NCBI GenBank assembly: GCA_003558125.1
Contig: PWMQ01000045.1
Span: 1-64,000 of the forward strand
Source of the DNA: Natronospira sp.
GTDB taxonomy: Bacteria; Pseudomonadota; Gammaproteobacteria; Natronospirales; Natronospiraceae
Length of the DNA stretch: 64,000 bases
Direction: 5' to 3'
In this document: in pieces, positions 51,997 to 61,823 of the stretch
Layout of the letters: each line of letters opens with the position of its first letter
How positions within the stretch are numbered: position 1 is the stretch's first letter
Program-made: the position numbers and the translations under genes
The notes under the pieces: model-generated
The model's input: the letters and a program-made list of their open reading frames with translations, nothing else
What the model was told of the DNA's origin: nothing
Databases searched by the model: none

Positions 51997-53274
51997 ATGC
52001 TTAGATTGCGGATATTCTCTCTGGTGATTATTCCCTTGCTCCTTGCTGCCTGTGCGGTGAACCCGGTCACGGGTGATCGGGAGTTGCGGCTGATTTCCGA
52101 GCGTGAGGAGATCGGCATTGGCGAGGAGCAATACGCGCCACTGCGCCAGATGCAGGGCGGGGACTATCAGGTGGACCCGGGGCTGGTGGACTATGTGAAC
52201 CAGGTGGGTCAGCGGGTTGCGCGTGAGAGTGACCGCCCGGAATTGCCCTATGAATTCACCGTCATCAACAGCAGTGTGCCCAATGCCTGGGCCCTGCCCG
52301 GCGGCAAGATTGCCATCAACCGCGGTCTTCTGACCGAGTTCGAAAGCGAAGCCGAACTGGCCGCCGTGCTGGGCCATGAGATCGTCCATGCCGCGGCCCG
52401 CCACAGTGCCCGTCGCATGGAACGACAGCTGATTCTCCAGGCCGGCGTTCTGGCCGTGGCCGCCGCCAGCAGTGACAGCCGTTATGCCGGCGCCATCGTC
52501 GGCTCGGCTGCCATCGGCGCCGGCCTGATTGGCCAGCGCTTCAGTCGCAGTGATGAGCTGGAAGCCGATGAGTTCGGCACCCTCTACATGCACCGTGCCG
52601 GCTACCACCCCGATGGTGCAGTGGACCTCATGGAACGTTTCCTGCGGCTATCGGAGGATCGGCGCCAGGGCTGGCTTGATGGCCTCTTCGCCAGCCACCC
52701 CCCTTCCCGAGAGCGGGTCCGGGCCAACGAGGCAACCGCCGAGCGTCTGGGCCGCGAGGGCGAATGGGGCCGGGAACGCTTTGAATCGGCCATGGCCCTG
52801 CTGCGCGCCCACCAGCCAAGCTACGACAAGGCGGACACGGCCCGCCGCCATCTAAGCCAGGGTGAGCTGGACCAGGCCCTGCGGCTCGCCAACGAGGCCC
52901 GTGACCAGGTACCGACGGAAGCGCGATTCCACGCCCTGGTAGGTGACATCCATCGCGAGCGGGGGTCTCACCGGGAGGCGCTGCGCCATTACCAGCGTGC
53001 CGTGGAACGAGAGGCCGATTACTTCCAGCACCACCTGATGATTGGCTTGACTGCCGTAGCGCTGGCCGATGATGAGCAAGCCCGCCCCGCCCTGGAACGC
53101 AGCATCGAGTTGTTGCCTACTGCCCCGGCGCATCTGGAGCTGGGCCATATCCATAAACGTGCGGCCGACCGAGATCAGGCCATCCGCCACTACCGCATCG
53201 CCGCCCAGTCCGATTCCGAGTCAGGCCGCCGCGCCCGTGCCGCCCTGGAAGAAATGGGCGTGGATTTCGACTAA
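51997..53274 (+). CDS. BepA-like M48 metalloprotease lipoprotein with TPR repeats
   Basis: A 425-residue lipoprotein (lipobox LAAC, C19). The M48 peptidase domain has the zinc motif HEIVH (H127, E128, H131) and the third ligand E189 in SDELEADEFG. Residues 280-425 are TPR repeats (HALVGDIHRERGSHREALRH; LELGHIHKRAADRDQAIRHY). E. coli BepA has a periplasmic M48-TPR layout and checks LptD and BAM assembly; here a lipid anchor is likely. It probably performs outer-membrane protein quality control. GTGGAGG precedes the start. It is a single-gene unit. Confidence 0.88.
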   Translation: MLRLRIFSLVIIPLLLAACAVNPVTGDRELRLISEREEIGIGEEQYAPLRQMQGGDYQVDPGLVDYVNQVGQRVARESDRPELPYEFTVINSSVPNAWALPGGKIAINRGLLTEFESEAELAAVLGHEIVHAAARHSARRMERQLILQAGVLAVAAASSDSRYAGAIVGSAAIGAGLIGQRFSRSDELEADEFGTLYMHRAGYHPDGAVDLMERFLRLSEDRRQGWLDGLFASHPPSRERVRANEATAERLGREGEWGRERFESAMALLRAHQPSYDKADTARRHLSQGELDQALRLANEARDQVPTEARFHALVGDIHRERGSHREALRHYQRAVEREADYFQHHLMIGLTAVALADDEQARPALERSIELLPTAPAHLELGHIHKRAADRDQAIRHYRIAAQSDSESGRRARAALEEMGVDFD

Positions 53275-53301
53275 GGGCAATTCCCTATATGAGCTCCCAA
53301 G

Positions 53302-53330
53302 AAAAAGGCCCCGGCAGAAACCGGGGCCTT
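53302..53330 (-). terminator. Terminator of sppA (shared with the BepA-like gene)
   Basis: AAGGCCCCGG-cagaaa-CCGGGGCCTT with an A-run on the left, which is a T-run for the minus-strand sppA transcript. The plus side ends TTAAG, so it is weaker in that direction. Confidence 0.85.
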
Positions 53331-53352
53331 AAGCCTTAGCAAGCAACGACCG

Positions 53353-55206
53353 TCACTGGCGTAAATCGCAGGCCGCACAGTAGTAATACAGGTGGTTGGG
53401 ATCATTGAAGCTATCCAGCCGCTCCAGGTCTGCTTTCAGATCTTCCAGCAGAGCACGGTGAGGCGCCTGGCGCAGGCGACTTTCATTCAGGCCAAGCACC
53501 TCAGCGCTGGCGCCACCGAGCAGATCGGCCATGAACTGCTCCCGCCAACTCGGCTCTCGTTCCCAGTAGCGAACCTGCCACTGCTCCAGCTCTGCCAGAC
53601 TGGCCGCGGCATCAATGGCTTCCTCCAGACCGCCAAGCTCATCCACGAGACCGGTCCGGTGGGCATCAATACCACTCCAGACCCGCCCGCGGGCCACCGC
53701 ATCCACTTCAGATACCGACATCTGACGATGCTCGGCGACCCTTTCAATGAATTCACGGTAGCTGTGCTGGATGGATAGCTCGAGAGCATCACGAGCATCG
53801 TCGCTCATGGCCCGGTCAGGACGGAACAACCCCGCCATCTCCGTGGTGCCTACGCCATCGCTGGTAATCCCGATCTTTTTCAGGGTTTCCTCAAAGGTCG
53901 GGAACATGGCGACGACGCCGATGGAACCGGTAATGGTAGTGGGATGGGCCCAAATCTCATCGGCAGCCATGGAAATCCAGTAACCACCAGACGCCGCCAC
54001 GCTACCCATTGAGGCGACCACGACCTTGCCGTCTTCCTGGGCCAGTTCCAGCTGCCTGAGGATGACATCGGAGGCAAAGGCCGAACCACCAGGGCTGTCC
54101 ACATGCAATACAATCGCCTCGACAGAATCGTCGCGCCGGGCATCGCGAATCAGGCGGGCAGTGGAATCACCACCGATGGCACCGGGCGGCTGATTGCCGT
54201 CCATGATTGGACCGACTGCCGGGATCACCGCAATGGTCTTACCGCGTCCCTGCTTCTTGTCATCGCCATGAGCCAGGAGGTAGTTTTCCATATTGATCTG
54301 CCGAAAACTGCCATGCTCATCATCACGGCCGCTAACCTCAATGATGCGATCCCGCATGCCATCCCGAGGCAAGAGCGCGTCCACCAGACCGATCTCCAAT
54401 GCCAGCGTGGCAAAGTCTCCGTCCACTGCTTCAAGATTATCCGGGATACCATCGATAAAGGCCTCGATATCATCCGGGCCCAGCTGGCGGCGCTCTCCAA
54501 CCTGGGCAAGCCAGGCGTCCCACAGGTCATTCATGTAGGCAAGGCGAGCTTCACGGTCCTCGTCGGACATATCCTCACGCATGTAAGGCTCGACAAAGGA
54601 CTTGTACTCACCGACGCGGAATACATTCCACTCCACGTCCAGCATGTCGATGGCCCCCTTGTAGTAATTTAGATAGGAGCCAAAACCGGTCAGCATGACC
54701 TGGCCGCTGGGGTGGATGAAAATCTCGTCGGCGTGGGAAGCCAGAAAATACTGGGACTGGCTATAACGGTCCCCGATGGCATAGACGGGACGATCAGTTT
54801 CCCGGAACCCTTCAATCGCCTCGGCGATGGTCTCGAGCTTGCTCAGACCACCACCCCAGAGCTCATCAAGACTCAGTACCAGTGCGCTGATGCGATCGTC
54901 CTCAGTGGCCAGTTCGATGCTTCGAACCACGTCGCGCACCAGGGTTTCCGGGCGCTCCTGCCCCAGGGCTCGATCGATGGCACGATCCAGTATGGTCCCC
55001 GAACGCTGCTCCACCAGCATGCCGCCTGGATTGACCACCAGCGCCATGCCCCGATCCACCTGGGGTTTGTCGTCGGGAGAGAAAATCAGAAACAATAAAA
55101 GGATCAACACCCCGAAAAACAGCAGGTTTACGATGACGCGACGGGTAGTCGTTAGCGCGCCACCGATCCGGGCCAGCAGCCCCGGATTTTCCCAGTCCTT
55201 ACTCAT
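53353..55206 (-). CDS. sppA: Signal peptide peptidase SppA, 67 kDa type
   Basis: A 617-residue inner-membrane serine protease (E. coli SppA is 618). A single membrane anchor at residues 25-43 precedes two tandem ClpP-like domains. The Ser/Lys dyad is K202 in VGEYKSFVEPYMRE and S402 in ASMGSVAASGGYW, matching K209/S409 of E. coli. It degrades signal peptides after secretion. The ATG at 55206 has GGAGG about 9 bp upstream. The C-terminus carries three cysteines after the usual end (YYYCAACDLRQ), an unusual tail. Confidence 0.95.
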   Translation of the reverse strand: MSKDWENPGLLARIGGALTTTRRVIVNLLFFGVLILLLFLIFSPDDKPQVDRGMALVVNPGGMLVEQRSGTILDRAIDRALGQERPETLVRDVVRSIELATEDDRISALVLSLDELWGGGLSKLETIAEAIEGFRETDRPVYAIGDRYSQSQYFLASHADEIFIHPSGQVMLTGFGSYLNYYKGAIDMLDVEWNVFRVGEYKSFVEPYMREDMSDEDREARLAYMNDLWDAWLAQVGERRQLGPDDIEAFIDGIPDNLEAVDGDFATLALEIGLVDALLPRDGMRDRIIEVSGRDDEHGSFRQINMENYLLAHGDDKKQGRGKTIAVIPAVGPIMDGNQPPGAIGGDSTARLIRDARRDDSVEAIVLHVDSPGGSAFASDVILRQLELAQEDGKVVVASMGSVAASGGYWISMAADEIWAHPTTITGSIGVVAMFPTFEETLKKIGITSDGVGTTEMAGLFRPDRAMSDDARDALELSIQHSYREFIERVAEHRQMSVSEVDAVARGRVWSGIDAHRTGLVDELGGLEEAIDAAASLAELEQWQVRYWEREPSWREQFMADLLGGASAEVLGLNESRLRQAPHRALLEDLKADLERLDSFNDPNHLYYYCAACDLRQ

Positions 55207-55403
55207 GAAAGATTCCTCCGATTGACCCTTGCCGGGCTCGCCTGACTCCGAAGGAGTCACTTGAACGCGCCCTGACAGCTAACATTCCGCCTAGGGAAGC
55301 AAGATAGGGACTATACCGGGGGAAAAGCAGCAGGCAAAGCGGCAGGCTGCCGGCCGGAGCTCTCCGGCCGGCAGCCACCCAATGCGTCTGCTGTCCGAAA
55401 AGG

Positions 55404-56192
55404 TTACTGCTCGAAGGTGAAGACCACCGCCCCGGCTCGACGGGAGCGGCCACTGCTGTCGGACTTTTCACTCGGCAGGCAAGCCGCCAACTTGTCGACA
55501 GCCTGTTTTCCCTCCTCAGCGCCGGCCCTCCGAAATGCTTCCAGGGAAGACTCCGGGACTTCACGTACGCTGATGCCATGGAAGTGCGGTGTCTGACTGT
55601 CCTTCCAATGCCGGTCCACGCTCTCGATCATCGCGGCCGCGGCATCGCCAAGGAACTGCAGCTTGTCGGGGGCGGCATCCGCAGGCGGGGCATAGGTCTT
55701 GGTTCGCAGGGAGAGGTGACCGTCATCGTGTCGCTCCACCGCCCGGACGCGGTCAAGCTCGTCCAGCACGGCCCTGGGCGGCGCATCGCCACTGTAGCGG
55801 CGCACCAGGCTAACGAAATCGATTGCCGCCTGGTCGTCTTCCATCTTCAGGCGCACCGGTTCGCCCTGGCCATAGACAAAATCCGGGTCATTGACCCAGC
55901 CGTAGATGACTCGGGCTGCACGGTTGAACAGTCGCAAGGTTGCTTCACCGTTGTTCTCGGGCACCGACTGGACCCTCTTGACCTCTTTGCGGGATAGCCC
56001 GGTGATCACCGACACCCGAGAATCACTTTGCTTGCGGCCCGGAATACGGAATTCTTCCCGTGCCACCTCCACGAATACCGATTTGGCCAGTTCAGCAAAA
56101 GCCTTGTAACTGACGCCATTGCGCAGCAACAGACGGGCCAGCGGCCTCAACATTGACACCAATGCCTGATTAAGGGGGCTGTTCTCATTCAT
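55404..56192 (-). CDS. DUF6502-family protein
   Basis: A 262-residue soluble protein of a family annotated DUF6502. The N-terminal half reads like a helical DNA-binding or adaptor domain: MLRPLARLLLRNGVSYKAFA, ELAKSVFVEVAREEF, and ITGLSRKEVKRVQ, the last reminiscent of a helix-turn-helix. The C-terminal half is less conserved. Function unknown; a regulator is plausible. The ATG at 56192 is preferred because GAGAG lies upstream, although another ATG is two codons earlier. It is alone between sppA and ahpD, all on the minus strand. Confidence 0.75.
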   Translation of the reverse strand: MNENSPLNQALVSMLRPLARLLLRNGVSYKAFAELAKSVFVEVAREEFRIPGRKQSDSRVSVITGLSRKEVKRVQSVPENNGEATLRLFNRAARVIYGWVNDPDFVYGQGEPVRLKMEDDQAAIDFVSLVRRYSGDAPPRAVLDELDRVRAVERHDDGHLSLRTKTYAPPADAAPDKLQFLGDAAAAMIESVDRHWKDSQTPHFHGISVREVPESSLEAFRRAGAEEGKQAVDKLAACLPSEKSDSSGRSRRAGAVVFTFEQ

Positions 56193-56515
56193 ACGCATCT
56201 CTCTTATGTCAAAAAAACAGGTTGCCAATTCACTCCTGAAAGCAGCCTGCCGGAGCCCCCCCCCGGGCCTCCCCCTGGCCTTACCTCCGACATTGCAGAG
56301 CGTAGCCAGATTATGCAAAATAGATGACCTTGAAAATCTTACGATCTCGAACTGAATTCTAGCCCGCCTGACAGCTCCCGGCAAGCCAAAATTCCTGACC
56401 CGCCCTTACCAGATTACCGGGGAATAAGGCAATCAACCCATAACTCACTGATAAGTAAAGAAAACGCCGCCCCATGGGAACGGCGTTCTGCTGTATCGTT
56501 GCGTCAGAATGTCGC
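56193..56515. other. Gap between DUF6502 gene and ahpD
   Basis: A 323-bp stretch with the ahpD terminator (56456-56487) and presumably the DUF6502 promoter. A C-rich run (56257-56275, CCCCCCCCCGGGCC-like) is present. No gene or RNA is evident. Confidence 0.5.
56456..56487 (-). terminator. Terminator of ahpD
   Basis: On the minus strand: AACGCCG-ttcccatgggg-CGGCGTT followed by TTCTTTACTT. It lies about 30 bp after the ahpD stop. Confidence 0.8.
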
Positions 56516-57046
56516 TTAGGCGGCGAACCTTGTGGTCGTCGCGGCGGCGTTGATGACAGCCGCGATACGGACGGCACTTTGAATGGCCTCTCGGCCGAGG
56601 CCCGCCTGACGCAGAACTTTCTCGTGATTCTGCACACACAGTCCACAGCCGTTGATAGCCGACACGGCCAGGCAATAGAGCTCAAAGTCGGTCTTGTCGA
56701 CACCTGGGCGGCCAATCACGTTCATCCGCAGCTTGGCCGGCATGCGGCCGTATTCCTCGTCCTCCACCAGGTGCAGAAAGCGATAGTAGACGTTGTTCAT
56801 GGCCATGATGGAAGCAGCGGCCTTGGCCGCATTGGTCGTGGCTTCATCGGCCTGTTCGGCGACCAGACTTTCCACCTGACGGGCAAACGCCACATTGTCG
56901 GCGGCATAGGCCGAGGCCAGGGCGGTGCCGTAGATCTGCTCCTGGCTCAGGCCGGGCGCACCTTCGGTCTTGAGTACCGAGCTCAGGTTCAGACGAATGT
57001 CCTTGGCGTGATCAGGCAGTGCCTGCTTGAGTTCCGTGACGCTCAT
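56516..57046 (-). CDS. ahpD: Alkylhydroperoxidase AhpD
   Basis: A 176-residue AhpD (carboxymuconolactone decarboxylase fold). The active site is E122, C134-x-x-C137 and H141 (INGCGLCVQNHEKV), each exactly four positions after the M. tuberculosis AhpD residues E118, C130, C133 and H137. It passes electrons to AhpC for peroxide reduction. It is 77 bp downstream of ahpC but separated by a strong terminator, so it is probably made at a lower level through read-through. Confidence 0.94.
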   Translation of the reverse strand: MSVTELKQALPDHAKDIRLNLSSVLKTEGAPGLSQEQIYGTALASAYAADNVAFARQVESLVAEQADEATTNAAKAAASIMAMNNVYYRFLHLVEDEEYGRMPAKLRMNVIGRPGVDKTDFELYCLAVSAINGCGLCVQNHEKVLRQAGLGREAIQSAVRIAAVINAAATTTRFAA

Positions 57047-57067
57047 GGGTCACCTCCCGTTGTTCCG

Positions 57068-57098
57068 AAAAAAGCGGCCCCCGGATACCGGGGGCCGC
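57068..57098 (-). terminator. Strong terminator between ahpC and ahpD
   Basis: GCGGCCCCCGG-tat-CCGGGGGCCGC (minus strand) followed by six T. It has an 11-bp perfect stem and lies inside an otherwise co-directional gene pair. Confidence 0.9.
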
Positions 57099-57123
57099 TC
57101 GATCTCACTCACCCACCGGATAA

Positions 57124-57663
57124 TCAGGCGGCGTTGAGGGTCTCTTCGCCCTTCTGCCAGTTGCAGGGGCAGAGCTCGTCGGTCTGCAGCGCGTCCAGAA
57201 CCCGCAGGATTTCATTGGGGTTACGGCCCACGCTCATATCGTTGACCGACACGTGACGGATGATGCCGTCCGGATCGACGATGTAAGTCGCCCGCTGAGC
57301 AACGCCCTCTTCCGGATCCTGGATACCGAGCTGGGAGACCAGCTTGCGGTTCAGGTCGGCCAGCATCGGCACGGGCAGATCCTTCAGGCGGTCGTCGTTC
57401 TGGCGCCAGGCCAGGTGCACGAACTCACTGTCAGTGCTGGCGACCATCAGCTGGGCATCACGGTCCTCGAACTCGTCGGCCATATCACCGAAGGACTGGA
57501 TCTCGGTCGGGCAGACGAAGGTGAAGTCCTTCGGGTAGAACATGAAAATGGTCCACTTGCCCGGGAAACTCTTGTTATTGATTTCTTCAAAGGCGTTCTT
57601 TTCATCCGTGGAAACAGTCGCATTCACGGAAAACTCAGGGAACTTCTCACCAATTCCAAGCAT
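57124..57663 (-). CDS. ahpC: Alkyl hydroperoxide reductase AhpC, AhpD-dependent type
   Basis: A 179-residue peroxiredoxin. The peroxidatic cysteine is C51 in KDFTFVCPTEI, and the C-terminus has C165 and C167 (LCPCNW), the pattern of mycobacterial-type AhpC that works with AhpD rather than AhpF. It reduces organic peroxides and peroxynitrite. A very strong ribosome site (GGAGGAGG) precedes the ATG, and the following terminator suggests high expression. The upstream 110 bp contain a 9-13-9 palindrome and OxyR-like tetranucleotides. Confidence 0.96.
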   Translation of the reverse strand: MLGIGEKFPEFSVNATVSTDEKNAFEEINNKSFPGKWTIFMFYPKDFTFVCPTEIQSFGDMADEFEDRDAQLMVASTDSEFVHLAWRQNDDRLKDLPVPMLADLNRKLVSQLGIQDPEEGVAQRATYIVDPDGIIRHVSVNDMSVGRNPNEILRVLDALQTDELCPCNWQKGEETLNAA

Positions 57664-57716
57664 TATTTACCTCCTCCTAGGGTTTTCATTTTTGCTATCG
57701 AAATAGCCACTTTTAT

Positions 57717-57747
57717 TTTCGGGTGCTATTAAAACGCACACCCGAAA
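57717..57747 (-). promoter_or_regulatory. Perfect 9-bp inverted repeat upstream of ahpC
   Basis: TTTCGGGTG-N13-CACCCGAAA, 54 bp before the ahpC start. It is well placed for a promoter operator. A second small dyad, GCTAT-cgaa-ATAGC, lies at 57694-57707. Confidence 0.5.
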
Positions 57748-57778
57748 CTCGCTCAAGCAAATCGTTTCAATAGGTTGG

Positions 57779-57793
57779 ATAGGCAGCACCTAT
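57779..57793 (-). promoter_or_regulatory. Possible OxyR half-site upstream of ahpC
   Basis: ATAG-N7-CTAT fits one pair of the OxyR tetranucleotide consensus. Another ATAG lies 5 bp further left instead of the expected 7, and the rest of the tetrad is missing. It is 116 bp from the ahpC start. Confidence 0.3.
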
Positions 57794-57881
57794 CTGGTGA
57801 CAACACAGGCCGCAGTCGCCGACCACCACGCGGCGAACGCCCAGGCGGCGGCGACAGGGCCATGTGGTTCCACTCAGGGAC

Positions 57882-59747
57882 TCATGCGTTGGCTTCGCGT
57901 ACCAGCATGGTGTTGAGGCGGCGAACGAAGCCCGCCGGATCGTCGAGCTGCCCCCCTTCCGCGAGGACAGCCTGGTCAAACAGCACCCGCGCCCAGTCGG
58001 CAAAGGTCTCCCCCTCGTCCATGGAAGACAGGCGGGTCAGCAGGGGATGATCCGGATTGACTTCCAGGATGGGACGCAACTCGGGCACCGACTGACCGGC
58101 TTCCTTCAGCAGGCGCTGCAGGTTCAGGCTGATGCCGTCCTGCTCCGCGACCAGACAGGCCGGAGAATCCACCAGGCGGCGGGAGACGCGCACTTCCTTG
58201 ACCTGCTCGTCGAGTGCCTTATTGAGACGCTCGAGCAGGTCCTTGTGGGCCTCGGCCTGCTGCTCGGCGTCCTTGTCGTCGTCCACTTCGTCGGCGTCCA
58301 GATCGCCCTGGGCCACCGATTTCAGCGTCTTGCCCTCGAACTCGGGCAAATGCGCCACCAGCCATTCGTCCACCCGATCGGACAACAGCAGCACCTCGAT
58401 GTCCTTCTTGCGGAACGCCTCCAGATGCGGGCTGTTGAGCGCCGTGGCGTGGCTGTCGGCGGTGACGTAGTAAATGGCCTTTTGGTCCGGCTGCATCCGG
58501 TCCACATAGTCCTTGAGCGAGACGGTCTGGCCGTCGGGATGCCGGGTGCTGGCAAAACGCAGCAGCCCGGCAATGCGTTCGGCGTTCTCCGGATCTTCCG
58601 CCGGGCCTTCCTTGATCACCTGGCCAAATTCATCCCAGAAGCGGGCGTAATCCTCCGGCCGATTGCGGGCCATGTCTTCCAGCAGGCCCAGGACCTTTTT
58701 CACTGCACCGGCGCGGATACTGCGGACCAGGCGGTTGTCCTGGAGAATCTCCCGCGAGACATTGAGGGGCAGATCATCGGAGTCCACCACCCCACGCACG
58801 AAGCGCAGCCAGGCCGGCATCAGCTGCTCGGCCTCGTCCATGATGAACACCCGGCGCACGTACAGGCGCACGCCCCGGCGACGCTCCCGATCCCAGAGAT
58901 CGAAGGGGGCCCGGGAAGGGATGTAGAGCAGCAAGCTGTAGCTTTGCCGACCTTCCACGTGATTGTGGGTCCAGGCCAGCGGCGCTTCCGGGTCATGGCT
59001 CAGGTGCTGGTAAAAGCCCTGGTAATCCTCGTCCTTGAGTGACTCCTTCGGCCGGGTCCACAGGGCCGCAGCCTCATTGACCTTCTCCCAGGCCTCACTG
59101 CCCTCTTTCTCGGATGGCATCAGGATGGGCAGACCGATGTGGTCGGAATAGCGACGGATGATGTGGCGCAGACGGGCCGGCTCCAGGAACTCCACGGCGT
59201 CATCCCGCAGTTGCAGCGTCACCGTAGTGCCGCGGGACTCGCGCTCGATCTCCTCCAGGGTATAGCTGCCGGTGCCGTCAGAAGACCAGCGCACGCCGGC
59301 TTTTTCGTCGGCCCGGCGGGTCTCCACCGAGACCTGGTCGGCAACGATGAAACTGGAGTAAAAGCCGACGCCGAACTGGCCAATCAGCTGGGCGTCCTTT
59401 TTCTGATCGCCGGAAAGGGAATCGAGGAAGCGGCGCGTGCCGGAACGGGCAATGGTGCCCAGATTGTCGATCACTTCCTGGCGGCTCATGCCGATACCGT
59501 TGTCACTCACGGTAACAGTACCGGCATCCTTGTCCGCCTCGACGCGGATTTCCAGTTCACCGTCCCCCTCCAGTAGCGTGTCATCCTTTAGAGCGGCGAA
59601 TCGCAGACGATCACAGGCATCAGAGGCATTGGATACGAGTTCGCGCAGAAAAATTTCCCGGTTGGAATACAGGGAGTGGATCATCAGCTTGAGCAGCTGC
59701 TGAACCTCCGCCTCAAAATGCCGGGTTTCGACGTTCGCCTTGGCCAT
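57882..59747 (-). CDS. htpG: Molecular chaperone HtpG (Hsp90)
   Basis: A 621-residue Hsp90. The GHKL ATPase domain has [25 protein letters not shown] and [11 protein letters not shown]. The middle domain contains the catalytic arginine region in [16 protein letters not shown], and the C-terminal domain is the usual length. It assists folding of a subset of cytosolic proteins and works with DnaK. The ATG at 59747 gives the family N-terminus ([18 protein letters not shown]). AGGAGG lies about 13 bp upstream, a slightly long spacing. Confidence 0.97.
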   Translation of the reverse strand: MAKANVETRHFEAEVQQLLKLMIHSLYSNREIFLRELVSNASDACDRLRFAALKDDTLLEGDGELEIRVEADKDAGTVTVSDNGIGMSRQEVIDNLGTIARSGTRRFLDSLSGDQKKDAQLIGQFGVGFYSSFIVADQVSVETRRADEKAGVRWSSDGTGSYTLEEIERESRGTTVTLQLRDDAVEFLEPARLRHIIRRYSDHIGLPILMPSEKEGSEAWEKVNEAAALWTRPKESLKDEDYQGFYQHLSHDPEAPLAWTHNHVEGRQSYSLLLYIPSRAPFDLWDRERRRGVRLYVRRVFIMDEAEQLMPAWLRFVRGVVDSDDLPLNVSREILQDNRLVRSIRAGAVKKVLGLLEDMARNRPEDYARFWDEFGQVIKEGPAEDPENAERIAGLLRFASTRHPDGQTVSLKDYVDRMQPDQKAIYYVTADSHATALNSPHLEAFRKKDIEVLLLSDRVDEWLVAHLPEFEGKTLKSVAQGDLDADEVDDDKDAEQQAEAHKDLLERLNKALDEQVKEVRVSRRLVDSPACLVAEQDGISLNLQRLLKEAGQSVPELRPILEVNPDHPLLTRLSSMDEGETFADWARVLFDQAVLAEGGQLDDPAGFVRRLNTMLVREANA

Positions 59748-59925
59748 GACGCTGTACAACCTCCTGGAATCGAACGGTAAAAGCACTCCACTCCCGTGAG
59801 GGAGCGGGGGATGAACGGAGAAAAAGGTGGGGGCAGCAGAGGCCATTTCAAGGGGCCGCGACTGCCATTGCATACCTTGCCGCGTGTTGCCCCTGCCTCA
59901 GCCTTGGAGCACCACCCACGGTCAG

Positions 59926-61698
59926 CTAGGGATCGATCTCCGGCCCTGGTGGACTGGCGGGCTGCAAGCGCAGTCGCTGAATCCGGTTACGCAAGACCGA
60001 ACGACGCGCCTCATCCTCGGTTGCATTCAACAAGGACTGGTAGAGCCTGCGCGCGTCCTCGGTGAGCCCGGCATCGGCGAGCGCATCTGCAGCCCGGTAC
60101 CGGGCCGTCTGCGCCCACTGATCCATGGAAAAGGGGTCATGAAAGCCGGCCGAGCGAAGATAGAGACGGGCGGCCTCCAGACGGTCACCCATCCCCTCGG
60201 CGGATTCTGCCATCCAGAACAGGATTTCCCGATGCTGCCGGTCTTCCAGATCCTTTTCCAGGAGGCGCTTCAAGTACGCCAAGGCTGGCTCGTGATCTCC
60301 CATGTTCTGCAAATCGAACAGGACTTGCAGCACACGCTCCACCGGAAAATCCTCAACGTCCTTATCGAAAAGGGCATCCAGTGCAGACAGCCCTTCTTCC
60401 CTGGCCCCGCCCAGCAACAGCACCCTTGCGCGGCGTAAGCCCCAATCCAGCTCCTCTACCCCGTCCGGGGCCTTGTCCAGACCTCTCATGAGACGGGAGG
60501 CCAATGGAATATCGGCCTCTTCCATAACCAGGTCTGCAAGCAGGTAGCGCACCGTTTGCGGAATCGAATCAAGTGCCTGGAAATGGCCACTCTCCAGGTA
60601 GAGCTGACGAATGATGGCGGGGCCTTCCCGACGGTTGACCAGGGTGGCGGCCAGTTCGCCGTGGGCACGCTCTCGTTGCTTGGTTTCAAAACTGTTGAAG
60701 GCGATGACACTCAAGAGCGCGCGCGTTTTGACCGGCTCGGAGTCGGCGTAGGATTCGGCCAGCTCGAACCACATGGGGTCATCCCCCACCAGTATCTGGG
60801 CCTCATTCCCCAGGCGTTCACCGAAATCCTGATAGGCCGCCCACAGTTGCTCCGGCGCCAGGCTGAATACAGGGTCAACCCGGCCACCCTCATCGTAAAG
60901 CCCCAGACCCCGCTCCAGGGCCCCGATTCGGGCGGATCGATTGCCCGTCTTCTCCGCCGCCTGAGCGGCCACGGACCAGGTCAATCGGCGATCAAGTGCC
61001 GGGGTCTGATCGTCAAAGCCGAAACGAATGGCATCACTGAGCACGTCCCCGGCCTGAGCGGAGTCCGCCGCCAGTCTGGCAGCGAGTCGTAGCGGTCGAT
61101 GCTCGTCTTCGGGCAAGGCCTCCAGAACGGCCAGAGCCTCCCGGCCCTGCCCCTGCTGCAAATACAGGCGGGCCTCCATCACCCGGGTCTCACCGTCATC
61201 ATCGCCATGGTCCTGACGCAATCGCCTCAGGGCACTGCGAGCCGCTTCTGAATCCCCTCCCTCAAGGTGGGACTCGACGATCATCTGGCGCCATCGCGGC
61301 AAGCGTTCACCGGGATCGCTGAACCAGATCTGCTCACGCAGGACGGTGCGGGCCTCTTCGTCACGACCAAGAGCCAGCAGCGCACGGGCCCTCTCTCCCT
61401 GGGCCCAACGCATGAATTCCGGGTGCAAGCCCCGCGGATGCTCGGCCGCACGATCCGCCAGGGCCTGCCACTGGGCGCGGCTACGATACAGAAACAGCCG
61501 TTCACGCTCCCACTGCATCCAGGCAACCGGGTCTTCTTGCAGCGCCGGCTGATGTCGATCCATCAGTCCCAGCGCCAACTCCGTAGCACCGGACCGGGCC
61601 AGGGTAGAAACCTCCGACAGCGCGGAAACCTCGGCCACGCTCAGAGCCGGGGAAATCATTAGCAACAGACTGGCAATCAGGCGACGCAATGGCTTCAT
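59926..61698 (-). CDS. Periplasmic TPR-repeat protein
   Basis: A 590-residue exported protein with a signal peptide at residues 1-22 (ending LSVAE), followed by about 12 degenerate TPR-like helical repeats, e.g. ERARALLALGRDEEARTVLR, EARLYLQQGQGREALAVLEA, and YRAADALADAGLTEDARRLY. It resembles the outer-membrane-associated TPR proteins of the PgaA/BcsC or Wzy-linked kind but has no beta barrel. No partner genes are adjacent (htpG and rplS flank it), so its role is unknown. Confidence 0.8.
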   Translation of the reverse strand: MKPLRRLIASLLLMISPALSVAEVSALSEVSTLARSGATELALGLMDRHQPALQEDPVAWMQWERERLFLYRSRAQWQALADRAAEHPRGLHPEFMRWAQGERARALLALGRDEEARTVLREQIWFSDPGERLPRWRQMIVESHLEGGDSEAARSALRRLRQDHGDDDGETRVMEARLYLQQGQGREALAVLEALPEDEHRPLRLAARLAADSAQAGDVLSDAIRFGFDDQTPALDRRLTWSVAAQAAEKTGNRSARIGALERGLGLYDEGGRVDPVFSLAPEQLWAAYQDFGERLGNEAQILVGDDPMWFELAESYADSEPVKTRALLSVIAFNSFETKQRERAHGELAATLVNRREGPAIIRQLYLESGHFQALDSIPQTVRYLLADLVMEEADIPLASRLMRGLDKAPDGVEELDWGLRRARVLLLGGAREEGLSALDALFDKDVEDFPVERVLQVLFDLQNMGDHEPALAYLKRLLEKDLEDRQHREILFWMAESAEGMGDRLEAARLYLRSAGFHDPFSMDQWAQTARYRAADALADAGLTEDARRLYQSLLNATEDEARRSVLRNRIQRLRLQPASPPGPEIDP

Positions 61699-61768
61699 CC
61701 TTGGGCAGTCGAGGGCAAAAGCACAGTATCCCGAATTACGACGACGAAGGAAAATTCCGGTCGCCCAG

Positions 61769-61803
61769 AAAAAAGGGCGGCTTCCATGGGAAGCCGCCCT
61801 TTC
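61769..61803 (-). terminator. Terminator of the rpsP-rimM-trmD-rplS operon
   Basis: On the minus strand: AGGGCGGCTTCC-cat-GGAAGCCGCCCT followed by TTTTTC. It lies 24 bp after the rplS stop. Confidence 0.92.
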
Positions 61804-61823
61804 TATCAGACAAGCAATCGGTC

